Source of the DNA: Clostridium transplantifaecale
GTDB taxonomy: Bacteria; Bacillota; Clostridia; Lachnospirales; Lachnospiraceae
Assembly: GCF_900626075.1 (NCBI RefSeq)
Contig: NZ_UYZY01000003.1
Coordinates: forward strand, 248,001 to 312,000
DNA: 64,000 nt
Reading direction: 5' to 3'
Shown one piece after another: positions 17,402 through 27,372 of this stretch. Positions within the stretch are counted from its first letter, which is position 1. Each line of letters begins with the position of its first letter. The notes beneath the pieces were generated by a model. That model saw nothing but the letters and a program-made list of their open reading frames with translations. It ran no database searches and was not told where the DNA came from. A program made the translations under genes and the position numbers.

Positions 17402-17944
17402 ATGACCAAAAAAATTTTAGTTATTTCTACCAGCCCACGCATGGGAGGAAATTCAGAGACACTGGCAGATGAGTTTATAAGAGGGGCAAGAGAGGCCGGC
17501 CATGAGACGGAGAAGGTCTGTCTTTATGATAAGACCATTGAGTTCTGCAAAGGATGCCTGGCCTGCCAGCGGACAGAGACATGTATTCTTCACGACGATG
17601 CGGCTGCGATTGTGGAACGCATGCGGCAGGCCGATGTGGTGGTATTTGCAACGCCGGTCTATTTTTATGAAATGTCCGGACAAATGAAAACACTGCTGGA
17701 TCGTACAAATCCACTTTTTCCCGGAGAATATTCATTCCGTGATGTTTACCTTCTGGCAGCTTCTGCCGATGAAGCGGAGAGTTCCATGGATGGTGCGGTA
17801 AAAGGTCTTGAGGGCTGGATTAGCTGCTTTGAACTTTCACGTTTGGCGGGAGTAGTACGCGGTACCGGAGCCGACAAAAAAGGTGATATAAAGGGACTGC
17901 CGGAGGTTTTGGCAGCGGCCTGGGAGATGGGAAAGAACGTTTAA
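17402..17944 (+). CDS. NADPH-dependent FMN reductase / flavodoxin-fold oxidoreductase
   Basis: This 180-residue flavodoxin-fold protein has the FMN phosphate loop STSPRMGGNSE at about 9-19 and the second binding loop ATPVYFYEMSGQMKTLLDR. A cysteine cluster CKGCLACQRTETC (about 49-61) is typical of iron-sulfur flavoproteins and multimeric flavodoxin WrbA relatives. It should use NAD(P)H and FMN to reduce quinones or other acceptors. It is the first gene of a four-gene operon under shared promoter copy 3. Confidence 0.9.
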   Translation: MTKKILVISTSPRMGGNSETLADEFIRGAREAGHETEKVCLYDKTIEFCKGCLACQRTETCILHDDAAAIVERMRQADVVVFATPVYFYEMSGQMKTLLDRTNPLFPGEYSFRDVYLLAASADEAESSMDGAVKGLEGWISCFELSRLAGVVRGTGADKKGDIKGLPEVLAAAWEMGKNV

Positions 17945-17972
17945 ATGATTTGATGACCGGGGAGCTAAAAAT

Positions 17973-18497
17973 ATGAAGACTGTTCTATTAAGTACGTGCC
18001 TGGCGGTTTCGCTGATTTTAACGGCATGCGGGAATAAGAAGGCTGCGGTAACTGAGCCGGAGGCAACTGCAAACCAGGAAACCTCCGCTATAGCTACGAC
18101 AGGCGCAGAAAGCAGAGAGGAGCCAGCAGAAACGCTGCTGGCGGTGAATCTATCCGTTGGAGGCAGAGGCTATCCGGCAAAACTGTATGACAATGCAGCC
18201 GCGAGAGCGCTGGTGGACCGAATGCCTATGGAACTGGATATGAGGGAGCTTCATGGCAACGAAAAGTATTACTATCTTCCGGAAGAGCTCCCGACAGACA
18301 CTGAAAATCCCGGCGTTATACATACCGGAGATCTCATGCTGTACGGATCGGATTGCCTGGTGCTGTTTTATGAAGATTTCCAGTCTTCTTTCAGCTATAC
18401 ACGTCTGGGATATCTGGAGGATCCGAAAGGATTATCAGAAGCTGCAGGCTCCGGCAGTGTAACCGTAACCTTTGAACCGGCAGAGAATGCCGGATAA
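17973..18497 (+). CDS. Lipoprotein with cyclophilin-like domain
   Basis: A lipobox at C19 (ILTACG) is followed by an Ala/Thr/Glu linker to about residue 50, then a compact domain (55-172) of the bacterial cyclophilin-like 2 type. Its marks are a VNLSVGGRGYPAKLYDNAAA opening, ALVDRMPMELDM, a GDLMLYGSDCLVLFYEDF core and YTRLGYLEDP. Members are often found with flavin reductases and AKR enzymes; the exact function is not known. The protein should sit on the outer face of the membrane. It lies 28 bp after the FMN reductase gene. Confidence 0.82.
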   Translation: MKTVLLSTCLAVSLILTACGNKKAAVTEPEATANQETSAIATTGAESREEPAETLLAVNLSVGGRGYPAKLYDNAAARALVDRMPMELDMRELHGNEKYYYLPEELPTDTENPGVIHTGDLMLYGSDCLVLFYEDFQSSFSYTRLGYLEDPKGLSEAAGSGSVTVTFEPAENAG

Positions 18498-18596
18498 AAG
18501 GATGTTCGTAACGGCGTAACAGACGGCATCAAGTATTAGCCGGGACTGCAGATAGAAGAATCTGCGGGGGACATATCAGAAAGGAAATATAATATC

Positions 18597-19451
18597 ATGA
18601 GAGAGATCACACAGGAATTTTTAACAGGAGAGAGAGCTTTATTTCAGGGAAAGAACTTAAAAATTACCGATACCACCTTTGCCGACGGGGAGTCTCCATT
18701 AAAAGAGAGCAGCAATATAGAACTTTACCGCAGCATGTTTAAGTGGAAATACCCTCTGTGGTACAGCCGCAATATTAAACTGGAGGATTGCGTTCTGTTT
18801 GAGATGGGGCGCGCCGGAATCTGGTATACGGAGAATATATCCATGAAAAATTGTATCATTGAAGCACCAAAGAATTTCCGCCGTGCGGCCGGGATTGAAT
18901 TAGAACAGGTCACCATGCCGAATGCAGGTGAAACGCTGTGGAACTGTGACCGGATTACAATGAAACAGGTGTCGGCAAAGGGCGATTACTTTGCCATGAA
19001 CAGCAGCAATCTCCATATTGACGGCTTTGAACTGGTGGGTAATTATTCCTTCGACGGTGTGAAAAATATGGAAATCCATCACGCAAGACTGCTTTCCAAG
19101 GACGCTTTCTGGAACAGCGAGAATGTGACCGTATACGATTCTTTCATTTCCGGTGAGTATCTGGGCTGGAATGCAAAAAACCTGACCCTTATTAACTGTA
19201 CCATTGAGAGTAACCAGGGATTGTGCTATATTGACAATCTGGTTATGAAGAACTGCCGGCTGTTAAATACAACCCTGGCTTTTGAGTATTCAACGGTGGA
19301 CGCAGAGGTGGTAAATACCATTGACAGCGTATTAAACCCATCCGGCGGCAGAATCCAGGCAGCAAATATCGGGGAACTGATTATGGATGCATCCAAAGTG
19401 GATGTCACAAAGACGGTTGTCCGGACGGCGGCATTCAAGGAGGCGGTATAA
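18597..19451 (+). CDS. DUF3737 family right-handed beta-helix protein
   Basis: The 284 residues show the repeated short-strand pattern of pectate-lyase-like beta helices (NIKLEDCVLF, NISMKNCIIE, NVTVYDSFIS, NLTLINCTIE, NLVMKNCRLL). The N-terminal GERALFQGKNLKITDTTFAD motif marks DUF3737. There is no signal peptide, so it is cytoplasmic. Function is unknown. The ATG follows AAAGGAAATAT. It ends one base before the TTG start of the C-S lyase, so the two are coupled. Confidence 0.88.
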   Translation: MREITQEFLTGERALFQGKNLKITDTTFADGESPLKESSNIELYRSMFKWKYPLWYSRNIKLEDCVLFEMGRAGIWYTENISMKNCIIEAPKNFRRAAGIELEQVTMPNAGETLWNCDRITMKQVSAKGDYFAMNSSNLHIDGFELVGNYSFDGVKNMEIHHARLLSKDAFWNSENVTVYDSFISGEYLGWNAKNLTLINCTIESNQGLCYIDNLVMKNCRLLNTTLAFEYSTVDAEVVNTIDSVLNPSGGRIQAANIGELIMDASKVDVTKTVVRTAAFKEAV

Positions 19452-19452
19452 A

Positions 19453-20625
19453 TTGCCGTACAATTTTGACGCCGTGACGGACCGGCGAGGGACCAATTCC
19501 ATGAAGTGGGATGTACCGGAACAGGAACTGCCCATGTGGGTAGCTGATATGGATTTTGAGACAGCTCCGGAAATCCGGGAAGCTATAAAAAATCGGGCGG
19601 ATCATGGGATTTTTGGCTATACCGTTGTGCCGGATGCCTGGCGGGAAGCGGTTGCCGGCTGGTGGGACCGCCGCCATGGATTTAAGATGGAAAAAGACTG
19701 GCTTGTATTCTGTACCGGTGTGGTTCCGGCCATTTCCAGCGCGGTACGGAAGCTGACGACGGTTGGGGAGAATGTACTGGTCCAGACACCGGTGTATAAC
19801 ATCTTTTTCAATTCAATCCGGAACAACGGACGCAATGTGATTGAAAACAGGCTCTCTTATGACGGAACGAATTACCATATTGACTGGGAAGATTTGGAGA
19901 GTAAGCTGTCAGATCCCCAGACAACGCTGATGCTGCTCTGCAACCCTCAAAATCCGGCCGGCTGTATCTGGTCCAGAGAAGAGCTTGGCCGGATCGGAGA
20001 ACTCTGTGCAGCAAACCATGTGCGTGTGATATCCGATGAAATTCACTGCGATCTGACGGACACGGGATACGAATACGTGCCTTTTGCCTCAGTATCAGAG
20101 GTAAACGCACAAAACAGCATTACCTGCATTGCCCCTACAAAGACATTTAATCTGGCCGGTCTGCAGACAGCGGCGGTCATTGTCCCAAATGCTGATTTGA
20201 GACATAAGACAGAGCGGGCACTCAATACGGACGAAGTGGCGGAGCCAAACGCGTTTGCTATCGATGCGGCGATTGCGGCATTTACCCGGGGAGATGAATG
20301 GCTGGATGCCCTGCGGGCCTATCTGGCGGATAACCGTCTGCTTGTAAGGGATTTTCTGGAAAAAGAAATTCCGGAGGTGGGACTTGTCCCCTCCCATGCC
20401 ACCTACTTACTCTGGCTGGATTGCAGCAGGATAACCGGAGATGCAGCGGAGTTTTGCCGTTATCTGCGCAGCGAAACCGGACTTTATCTGTCGGCCGGCA
20501 TTGCATATGGAAGTAATGGAAAACGGTTCCTGCGTATGAATATCGCCTGCCCGGCCTCGCTGCTTAAAGATGGGCTGGGGCGTTTGAAAGCAGGTGTGAA
20601 GGCGATGAATCTTGTGCAGCTATAA
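19453..20625 (+). CDS. MalY/PatB-type aminotransferase (probable cystathionine beta-lyase)
   Basis: The frame begins at TTG 19453 (LPYNFDAVTDRRGTNSMKWD), with AAGGAGG inside the end of the preceding gene, giving 390 residues, the usual length. The Schiff-base lysine is K230 in APTKTFNLAGLQ; NPQNPAGCIW and SDEIHCDL are the standard PLP-fold motifs. It probably cleaves C-S bonds of cystathionine or cysteine conjugates to pyruvate, ammonia and a thiol. It is the last gene of the putative LysR-controlled operon and is closed by a strong terminator. Confidence 0.92.
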   Translation: MPYNFDAVTDRRGTNSMKWDVPEQELPMWVADMDFETAPEIREAIKNRADHGIFGYTVVPDAWREAVAGWWDRRHGFKMEKDWLVFCTGVVPAISSAVRKLTTVGENVLVQTPVYNIFFNSIRNNGRNVIENRLSYDGTNYHIDWEDLESKLSDPQTTLMLLCNPQNPAGCIWSREELGRIGELCAANHVRVISDEIHCDLTDTGYEYVPFASVSEVNAQNSITCIAPTKTFNLAGLQTAAVIVPNADLRHKTERALNTDEVAEPNAFAIDAAIAAFTRGDEWLDALRAYLADNRLLVRDFLEKEIPEVGLVPSHATYLLWLDCSRITGDAAEFCRYLRSETGLYLSAGIAYGSNGKRFLRMNIACPASLLKDGLGRLKAGVKAMNLVQL

Positions 20626-20741
20626 CTGCGCCTGCCGCAATGAAGAGAAGTAACAGGCGGCGGACGGCTGTGGGAGACTGCGATTGAGACGGTTTATTCA
20701 TTATATGTAAATCATGGAGAAGCTTTTGAGAAACTAAAATG

Positions 20742-20800
20742 CACACAGAAAATGCGGAACTCTGACTGGCAGGGGCCGCATTTTTCTGTGTGTATTTTAT
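20742..20800 (+). terminator. Strong terminator after the C-S lyase gene
   Basis: A 16-bp stem, CACACAGAAAATGCGG with CCGCATTTTTCTGTGTG (one bulged T), is followed by TATTTTAT. The stretch from 20801 to the ribosome site of the next gene holds no gene I can support. Confidence 0.85.
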
Positions 20801-21024
20801 TATAGATAGAACGATTCCTCCGCCTGTAAAAGGGAAGGGATTCTTCTGCCGGGACCGCGCCGGTAAACGAGGCAGGACAAACTGTGTTCATAAATATAAT
20901 AGATTTTCCTTGCCCAACATCCTAAAACGTGATAACATAAAAATCAAATATAAGTCCTTTTGTTTTAAAGAAATATTACGGAATGCCCATATGGCAGTGA
21001 AGAAAATTGAAGGGAGCGGACACA

Positions 21025-22986
21025 ATGAAAAAGCAAAGTTATATCTGCCTTGGACTTTGTCTGGCGTTATTGATTTGCAGCACAGGCTGCCAGCAGCCGG
21101 CAGCGCAGGAGGAGGCGCCGTCCGGGAAGACCGTTGTTACTATGATGTACCCTATTGTATTAGACCACTTTGAAGAACTGGTGGAAAATACATATTCAGA
21201 CATTGATCTGCAGGTGGAGCCTACTACCTCGGCGGTTATGAACGGAGACAGCGAACGCCGCCTGCGTAACGGCCACGGAACCGATTTGGTGGTTACTACG
21301 CTCCCAACAGGGGATGTCAGGAATTTTATGCTGGATTTGAGTGCGACGGAAGTCTCCACCAGCTATCAGGCTGCGGTAATGAACTCTATTCTGATTGACG
21401 GCAAGACACGCTATCTTCCTTTGCCGGGGCAGTATTCGGCCCATATTATTAATAAAACGTTTGCGGATCAGCTGACGGATACGGATACTCCGCCTGTTTC
21501 CAATGCACAGCTTATGGCCCTGTTGGATGCCGGCAGAGAACAGGGTGTCGGCATTGGTCCCGACGGGGCTATGTTCGGGATAGATGTAGTAAATTCGGCC
21601 GCCATCGGCGCCTATATCATCGGTACCCAGGTACCGGATTTTCTGGGCCAGATGGACGGTATCCAATGGATGAGCGGTCTGGATGCAGGTACGGCCTCTT
21701 TTAACGGAAAATGGAACAACTGTCTGGATCGTCTTTTGGATTGCGTAGAGAGAGGATACTTGAATACACAGACAATATCACTGAAACAGACCAATGCGCT
21801 TCCTGTGAGGGAACGGATGCTGGACGGTTCCCTGCTGTTTTGCTATGGCAATGTACGCCTGCTTTCACAGTTGGAAGAGATGTCTGATCAGTATGAATAT
21901 GACATGATTCCTTTTCTGAGTGAGCAGGGGAACCAGCCCTGGGTTATTTCATCTCCGGATGGTTACATTGGAATCAACGCAGCCCTTAGCGCGGCGGATG
22001 CATCATCCAAACTGGATGCCAGTCAGAGAATTTTGGCATTACTCTCCACGCAGGAGGGGCAGGATGCCTGGATTGCGGATACGGAAGCTACCAACTCGTA
22101 TCTGTCTGATTATGAAGATTCCCAGAATATCGTGCCGGAGGGGCTGAAGGCATGTGTTGCAGGCGGCTATGTCTATGATTTGCGAATGCCTTCCAATGTA
22201 ATACAGTATTTTGGAAAGAACATGATTTCCGTTCTGAACGGTTCGGCGAAGATGGCGGACGCATTGGACGCGGTAGACGATTATTGCCGTAACGGATCGG
22301 ATGAAGTGGACTATGATCAGTCTGTGGTCGGGAGCGTAGAGGCGGATTTGCTCTACGAAAACTACAATACACGACTGGAGGAAACGGCTATCGGTAATCT
22401 GGTGGCAGACGCCGTGGCGGAGTATGCGGGGGCGGACATCGCTGTGGTTAACGGCGGCGGCATCCGTGCCAGTCTCTACCAGGGAGATGTTCTGGGAGCG
22501 GATCTGGCTGCAGTCTGCCCTTACCCTAATATTATTTATCTGGTGGAGACGGACGGCAGCGTAATTAAAGAAATGCTCGAAAATGGAATTTCTATGACAA
22601 AACGGGACAACGATGTTCCCGCAGGCCGGTTCCTTCAGGTTTCCGGGATTTGTTATACTTACCGGCCCCAGAGCGGTGAGGCCCCGGCAGAGCTGCTGGC
22701 CGTCACGCTGGCAGACGGATCGCCGTTAGTTCCGGACACCCGTTATAAACTGGCAATCACCAACTATATGGCAGGTTCCAGTGGCTATATGGATAACAAT
22801 GGAGACGGTTATACAATGCTGAATCTGCTCAGCGATGATGTCCCCAAAGCAGAGAATGTTATACTGCTGGAGGATACAAAGGCAACCTATGCCGATGCAA
22901 TTAAAGCATATTTTAACAACCACAGGGACGAGCCTGTTACCGCAGAATTAGAAGGCCGTATCACCATGATTGATAAGGATGAATGA
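21025..22986 (+). CDS. Solute-binding lipoprotein fused to a 5'-nucleotidase C-terminal domain
   Basis: The ATG at 21025 follows AAGGGAG; the lipobox cysteine is C22 (ICSTGC). Residues about 30-430 look like a family 1 solute-binding protein. From about 436 to 650 the sequence matches the C-terminal domain of UshA-type 5'-nucleotidases: ETAIGNLVADAV, ADIAVVNGGGIRASL, YKLAITNYMAGSSGYMDN. The metallophosphatase domain that normally precedes it is absent, so hydrolysis is not expected. In UshA this C-terminal domain holds the nucleoside part of the substrate. The stop overlaps the hybrid-kinase start (ATGA). I infer a lipoprotein that senses a nucleotide-like ligand for that kinase. Confidence 0.85.
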   Translation: MKKQSYICLGLCLALLICSTGCQQPAAQEEAPSGKTVVTMMYPIVLDHFEELVENTYSDIDLQVEPTTSAVMNGDSERRLRNGHGTDLVVTTLPTGDVRNFMLDLSATEVSTSYQAAVMNSILIDGKTRYLPLPGQYSAHIINKTFADQLTDTDTPPVSNAQLMALLDAGREQGVGIGPDGAMFGIDVVNSAAIGAYIIGTQVPDFLGQMDGIQWMSGLDAGTASFNGKWNNCLDRLLDCVERGYLNTQTISLKQTNALPVRERMLDGSLLFCYGNVRLLSQLEEMSDQYEYDMIPFLSEQGNQPWVISSPDGYIGINAALSAADASSKLDASQRILALLSTQEGQDAWIADTEATNSYLSDYEDSQNIVPEGLKACVAGGYVYDLRMPSNVIQYFGKNMISVLNGSAKMADALDAVDDYCRNGSDEVDYDQSVVGSVEADLLYENYNTRLEETAIGNLVADAVAEYAGADIAVVNGGGIRASLYQGDVLGADLAAVCPYPNIIYLVETDGSVIKEMLENGISMTKRDNDVPAGRFLQVSGICYTYRPQSGEAPAELLAVTLADGSPLVPDTRYKLAITNYMAGSSGYMDNNGDGYTMLNLLSDDVPKAENVILLEDTKATYADAIKAYFNNHRDEPVTAELEGRITMIDKDE

Positions 22987-25616
22987 CTATGCAGGATACA
23001 GAACAGCATACAAAGGGACAAGGCCCCCATTTCATGCTCATATTTGTCATATCCATTGTCACCGCCTGCACTGTGTGTTTCTGGGGGATGATACGGTCCT
23101 CCAATACAGCTTCGCAGGCGGCCGCGACAGAGATGAGCACTCTTTATTTACAGGAGTTGACCGCCCAGACGATTGGACATTTTCAAACAAGTATGAACTC
23201 CCAGTTCTCGCAGCTGAGGACAGCCGTGAGTGCGGTTTCCAGTGACAACCTGCAGGATCAGGATTCTCTGTCGAAATTCCTCACCCAGGTGCAGGAGTAC
23301 AACAGCTTTTCCTTCCTGGCTTTTTTGGATGATCATGGGGAATACCATAGTACGCAGGGAGTATTTCCTGCTGCCTCAAAAATCAGCTTTCTGGGCAGTC
23401 TTTTGACAGGGGAAGGAAACTTAGTCTCCTATAATGAAACGATTCTGGGGGATAATATGCTTCTTTTAGGAACAGCCATTCCTCCGGAGACATATGGAGA
23501 ACGGACATTTATTGCGGTGCTGGCCGGACTGGACACCAATTCCCTGAATCAGCAGCTCTCACTGGAAAAAGAGGATACGCAGACCTATTCCAGTATTGTT
23601 TCAATCAACGGAAATTATATTATCAATAACAGCAGGTACATTTCCGGTGTGCCTAAAGGAACCAATCTCTTTTCCAAACTGGAGCAGTATGCGTCTTTTG
23701 ATAATGGGTATTCCATGGATCAGATTCTGAGGGACTTTGAGACCGGCGGTTCCGGTATGGCCGCTCTCTCCATAGGGAACAAGAACCGGTATATGTACTA
23801 TGCTCCCATTCCCGATACGGATTGGTATATGCTTACAACGGTTCCATATGAGGTAGTCGATTCAACTGTCAGCAATTTGACTCATCGTTTGAACAGGAAC
23901 GCTATCACCGGCCTTGTAATTATTCTATCCATCCTGTCGGCGGTTTTTTTCATTTACTATATCAGTATCAGACGGGGAGAACAGGCGTTGCTGCATGCCA
24001 ATGAAGTTGCGGAAGCGGCCCGCAAACGAGCGGAGGAAGCAAATCTGGCAAAAAGCGAGTTTCTGAGCAGGATGAGCCATGAAATCCGTACGCCTATGAA
24101 CGGTATCATCGGCATGAGCGCCATTGCCATGCAGAACATTGGTGATAATGAAAAAGTGGGAGACTGCCTGAAAAAGGTGACTTTCTCATCCAATCACCTG
24201 CTGGCCCTGATCAACGATGTGCTGGATATGTCAAAGATCGAGAGCGGAAAGGTGGAATTGCGCCTGGCTCAGTTTGATTTCCGGACCTTTTTGGAGAGTC
24301 TTGCTAATCTTTATTATACCCAGTCCAGGAGTAAAGGCATCTTTTTTGAGGCGAGCCTGCTGGGCGATGTAGATGAGACTCTGGTGGGGGATTCGCTGCG
24401 CCTTAACCAAATCCTGTCTAACCTTTTGTCCAACGCCTTGAAGTTTACACCGGCAGGCGGTTCAATCCGTCTCCGTGTCTCACGGATAGACAGTGACGGA
24501 CAGGATGAAAAACTCTGGCTTCATTTTGAAGTAAGTGATACAGGATGCGGGATAGCCGCAGAGAATTTTGATAAAATTTTTGATGCCTTTGAACAGGAAA
24601 CAGCAGATGTAACCCATAAATACGGGGGGACCGGCCTGGGGCTTGCAATTGTGAAGCGGTTTTCCGAGCTGATGGGCGGCAGCGTGCAGGTAAACAGTGT
24701 TCTGGGGGCCGGAAGTACTTTTACGGTGGAGCTGCCTTTCGGGCGCGCCGTTGGGCGCAGGGAACCGGTGCGGTATGAGGAATTGAAGGCGTTGATTGTG
24801 GATGATGATCCGGACGCCTGCGAACACATTACGCTTCTGCTGAACAAGCTGCACGTGCGGTCGGAGTGGGTGGATAACGGATACCAGGCTGTTTCGCATG
24901 TCGAGATGGCCCGCAGCCTGAACGATAGCTTTAATGTCTGCTTTCTGGACTGGAGGATGCCCAACATGGATGGATTGGAAACAGCCCGCCGCCTCCGTGC
25001 TGTTGCAGGCGATGAGATAGCAATCATTCTGATTACGGCTAATAACACATCTGATATTGAGGCCGCCGCGAAAGAGAGCGGTGTCAGCTGCATGCTGTCT
25101 AAGCCGCTATTTGAAAGCAGCATTGCAGATGCACTTTCTAATCTGCGGCAGAACGGTACGTACCCGGATAAAGGCGCCGGCAGCCAGGTGGATTTCGACT
25201 TTCACGGCAGGCACATTCTCCTGGCAGAGGACAACGAGATTAACATGGAGATTGCTGTGGAACTGATTCGTGTGACCGGAGCCAGCACTGATACGGCTGT
25301 GGACGGTATCGAGGCAGTGGAGAAATTTAAGGCGTCAGCGCCAGGATACTACGATTTGATACTTATGGATATCCAGATGCCGCGTATGGATGGCTATGAG
25401 GCGACCCGGTGTATCCGGGATATGGAGCGGCAGGATGCACGCACCGTCCTTATTTTCGCTATGACGGCTAACGCCTTTGCCGAGGATGCAGACAGGAGCC
25501 GGGAAGCCGGAATGAACGCCCATATCTCCAAACCGCTTGATATTAAGGCTCTCTATGTACAGATGAATGAGGTTTTGTCCTGCGGCAGAACGGAGGCATC
25601 TGGAAAAAAGCTTTAA
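22983..25616 (+). CDS. Cache-type hybrid histidine kinase with two receiver domains
   Basis: From the ATG that overlaps the preceding stop (another in-frame ATG lies 6 nt on), the 877 residues are TM1 (18-36), a Cache-like ectodomain (about 45-295, ending YYAPIPDTDWYMLTTVP), TM2 (307-328), a short coiled coil, HisKA with H366 in [12 protein letters not shown], HATPase_c (465-585), receiver 1 with D656 in FLDWRMPNMDG and receiver 2 with D796 in LMDIQMPRMDG. No HPt is present. Translational coupling to the nucleotidase-domain lipoprotein suggests they form one receptor. Confidence 0.93.
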   Translation: MTMQDTEQHTKGQGPHFMLIFVISIVTACTVCFWGMIRSSNTASQAAATEMSTLYLQELTAQTIGHFQTSMNSQFSQLRTAVSAVSSDNLQDQDSLSKFLTQVQEYNSFSFLAFLDDHGEYHSTQGVFPAASKISFLGSLLTGEGNLVSYNETILGDNMLLLGTAIPPETYGERTFIAVLAGLDTNSLNQQLSLEKEDTQTYSSIVSINGNYIINNSRYISGVPKGTNLFSKLEQYASFDNGYSMDQILRDFETGGSGMAALSIGNKNRYMYYAPIPDTDWYMLTTVPYEVVDSTVSNLTHRLNRNAITGLVIILSILSAVFFIYYISIRRGEQALLHANEVAEAARKRAEEANLAKSEFLSRMSHEIRTPMNGIIGMSAIAMQNIGDNEKVGDCLKKVTFSSNHLLALINDVLDMSKIESGKVELRLAQFDFRTFLESLANLYYTQSRSKGIFFEASLLGDVDETLVGDSLRLNQILSNLLSNALKFTPAGGSIRLRVSRIDSDGQDEKLWLHFEVSDTGCGIAAENFDKIFDAFEQETADVTHKYGGTGLGLAIVKRFSELMGGSVQVNSVLGAGSTFTVELPFGRAVGRREPVRYEELKALIVDDDPDACEHITLLLNKLHVRSEWVDNGYQAVSHVEMARSLNDSFNVCFLDWRMPNMDGLETARRLRAVAGDEIAIILITANNTSDIEAAAKESGVSCMLSKPLFESSIADALSNLRQNGTYPDKGAGSQVDFDFHGRHILLAEDNEINMEIAVELIRVTGASTDTAVDGIEAVEKFKASAPGYYDLILMDIQMPRMDGYEATRCIRDMERQDARTVLIFAMTANAFAEDADRSREAGMNAHISKPLDIKALYVQMNEVLSCGRTEASGKKL

Positions 25617-25719
25617 ATCTGCAAACGGCAATGGAGGGTGTCTGATAAAATATGCTCTTGACGGAATTCCGGTATTAGGATAAGCTGAGAAATATATTTT
25701 AGCGTTGGAGGTAGTTCAG

Positions 25720-27174
25720 GTGCTGTCTAGTGAAGAACTGATTTGCAGATCGGTTTATGATTATTTTGAGGCGCGTATTTTGATGGACCGGTACCATACA
25801 GGGGACAGGCTGCCGTCTATTATGGATATTGCGAAAGCGTTCCAGCTGGCTCCCGGGACGGTTCGGGCAGCGCTGTTAATGCTGGCCGGGGACGGATACA
25901 TCCATATGGAGGCCAAGAGGGTCAGCGTGGTTGTTTACAATGCAAAGCAGAAGGAGCGGGAGAGTAATACAGCCCGCCATTATGCGCAGCGGTATGAAGG
26001 CGTCCTGGATCTGTTACAGTCCGGCACATATCTGATGCAGCCGATGCTGGCGTATGGGCTGCGCCGTATGGATGACGATTGCTGGGCGCGTCTGCAGGAG
26101 AAGTGGGGACAGCCGCCGGGAGAACAGATCGTTCCTTCCTCTATCCAGTTTTATGCCCAGGTATTTGCGTCATTAGACAGCACACTTATTTTAAATCTCT
26201 ATTGGGAGATAGATCGTTACATACGGTTTTCCTATCTCTGTGACTGGGATGTCTATCAAACTTTGTCGCCGGCGCTGAATATAAAAGACCGGGAAGAGGC
26301 AGCAGTGCAGATTGAGTCCTCGCTTCAAACTGCCATCGGTGAAACCAGCCGTACGCTGCTTAACGTCTGCAATCAGGCAAGGACGCGGTATCAGGCAGAG
26401 GAGCAGATTCCACTCCGTTGGACCGTTTACCGGCAGCGCCGCCAGCTCTGCTATACACTTGTAGCCCGGATTATCCGAAAAATTGCGTCCGGTATCTATC
26501 CGGTGGGAAGTTTTCTTCCGGCGCTTCCCAGGATGGCGGAGCAGCTGGAGGTCTCTTTAAGTACCTTGCGGCGGACGCTCAGCATACTAGGCAGTCTGGG
26601 GGTGGTCCGTTCCTACCACGGGAAAGGGACGCTGGTGTGTATGGAAGTGGGAAATATTGATTTTTCCCGAAATGAAATCAGGGATGGGATGTTGTATTAC
26701 TGGGAGAGTCTTCAATTTCTGGCTATTACTGCCAGAACCGTTACTCTCTATATGCTGCAGAACATCTCAGAGGGAGACAGGGCGGAGTTTACAACCCAGT
26801 TTATAAGGATGTGTGAACTGGAGCGGTGCCACCGGTGTTTTGACATTACCCTGGCCTTCATTGTGGAACGGTGCCCTCTGATGCTGGTGCGGGAGTGCTA
26901 TGGGAAACTGCAGGAATTTTTGGCATGGGGCTATCCCTTTACCCTGAACCGTCTCAGAAGCCATAACCTTCAGTCGGAGTATGCCGGTGCGATCCAACGT
27001 GCGGCGGACTTCCTGGAGCAGCAGGACTGGGAGGGATTTGCACTGGAATTTGAGGCGCTTATGTTCAGGGAAGAAAAGTTTGCGAAGAGCGTTCTTGCAG
27101 ATTCCTGCGGATGGAAAAGCGGTTATACAGATAAAAAGGACATTATGGCTGAAGAAGGGGTTGAAATAAAATAA
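25720..27174 (+). CDS. Transcriptional regulator with two GntR-type HTH domains
   Basis: GTG at 25720 has GGAGG 8 bp upstream, giving 484 residues. A first GntR-like winged HTH is at 5-75 (GDRLPSIMDIAKAFQLAPGT, VRAALLMLAGDGYIHME). A second lies at about 245-315 (ARIIRKIASGIYPVGSFLPA, LEVSLSTLRRTLSILGSLGV). The segment between and the C-terminal 165 residues are mostly helical and match no domain I can name; there is no aminotransferase or UTRA domain. It follows the module B kinase by 100 bp in the same direction. No receiver domain is seen, so any link to the kinase would be indirect. Confidence 0.8.
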   Translation: MLSSEELICRSVYDYFEARILMDRYHTGDRLPSIMDIAKAFQLAPGTVRAALLMLAGDGYIHMEAKRVSVVVYNAKQKERESNTARHYAQRYEGVLDLLQSGTYLMQPMLAYGLRRMDDDCWARLQEKWGQPPGEQIVPSSIQFYAQVFASLDSTLILNLYWEIDRYIRFSYLCDWDVYQTLSPALNIKDREEAAVQIESSLQTAIGETSRTLLNVCNQARTRYQAEEQIPLRWTVYRQRRQLCYTLVARIIRKIASGIYPVGSFLPALPRMAEQLEVSLSTLRRTLSILGSLGVVRSYHGKGTLVCMEVGNIDFSRNEIRDGMLYYWESLQFLAITARTVTLYMLQNISEGDRAEFTTQFIRMCELERCHRCFDITLAFIVERCPLMLVRECYGKLQEFLAWGYPFTLNRLRSHNLQSEYAGAIQRAADFLEQQDWEGFALEFEALMFREEKFAKSVLADSCGWKSGYTDKKDIMAEEGVEIK

Positions 27175-27372
27175 TCCCGGTTTTTGCGATGCCGGAAAAC
27201 CAGTGCCGAATGGAATAAGGGTAGGATAATATAACTGGGTTCATCTCTCCCTGCTTTTTTATGCTGCAGACCCGGAGAAGAACCTGCTTGAAATTGGCAG
27301 TAAGGGCAAAACGCAGACGGAAAATATCAGGAAAAGAAAAAAAGAAAAGGTAAATAGACAAAAAGGTTCAGA

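Noticed and set aside
21025..22986. Functional 5'-nucleotidase
   Set aside because: None of the metal-binding motifs of the metallophosphatase domain (such as DxH or GNHE) appear in the first two thirds.
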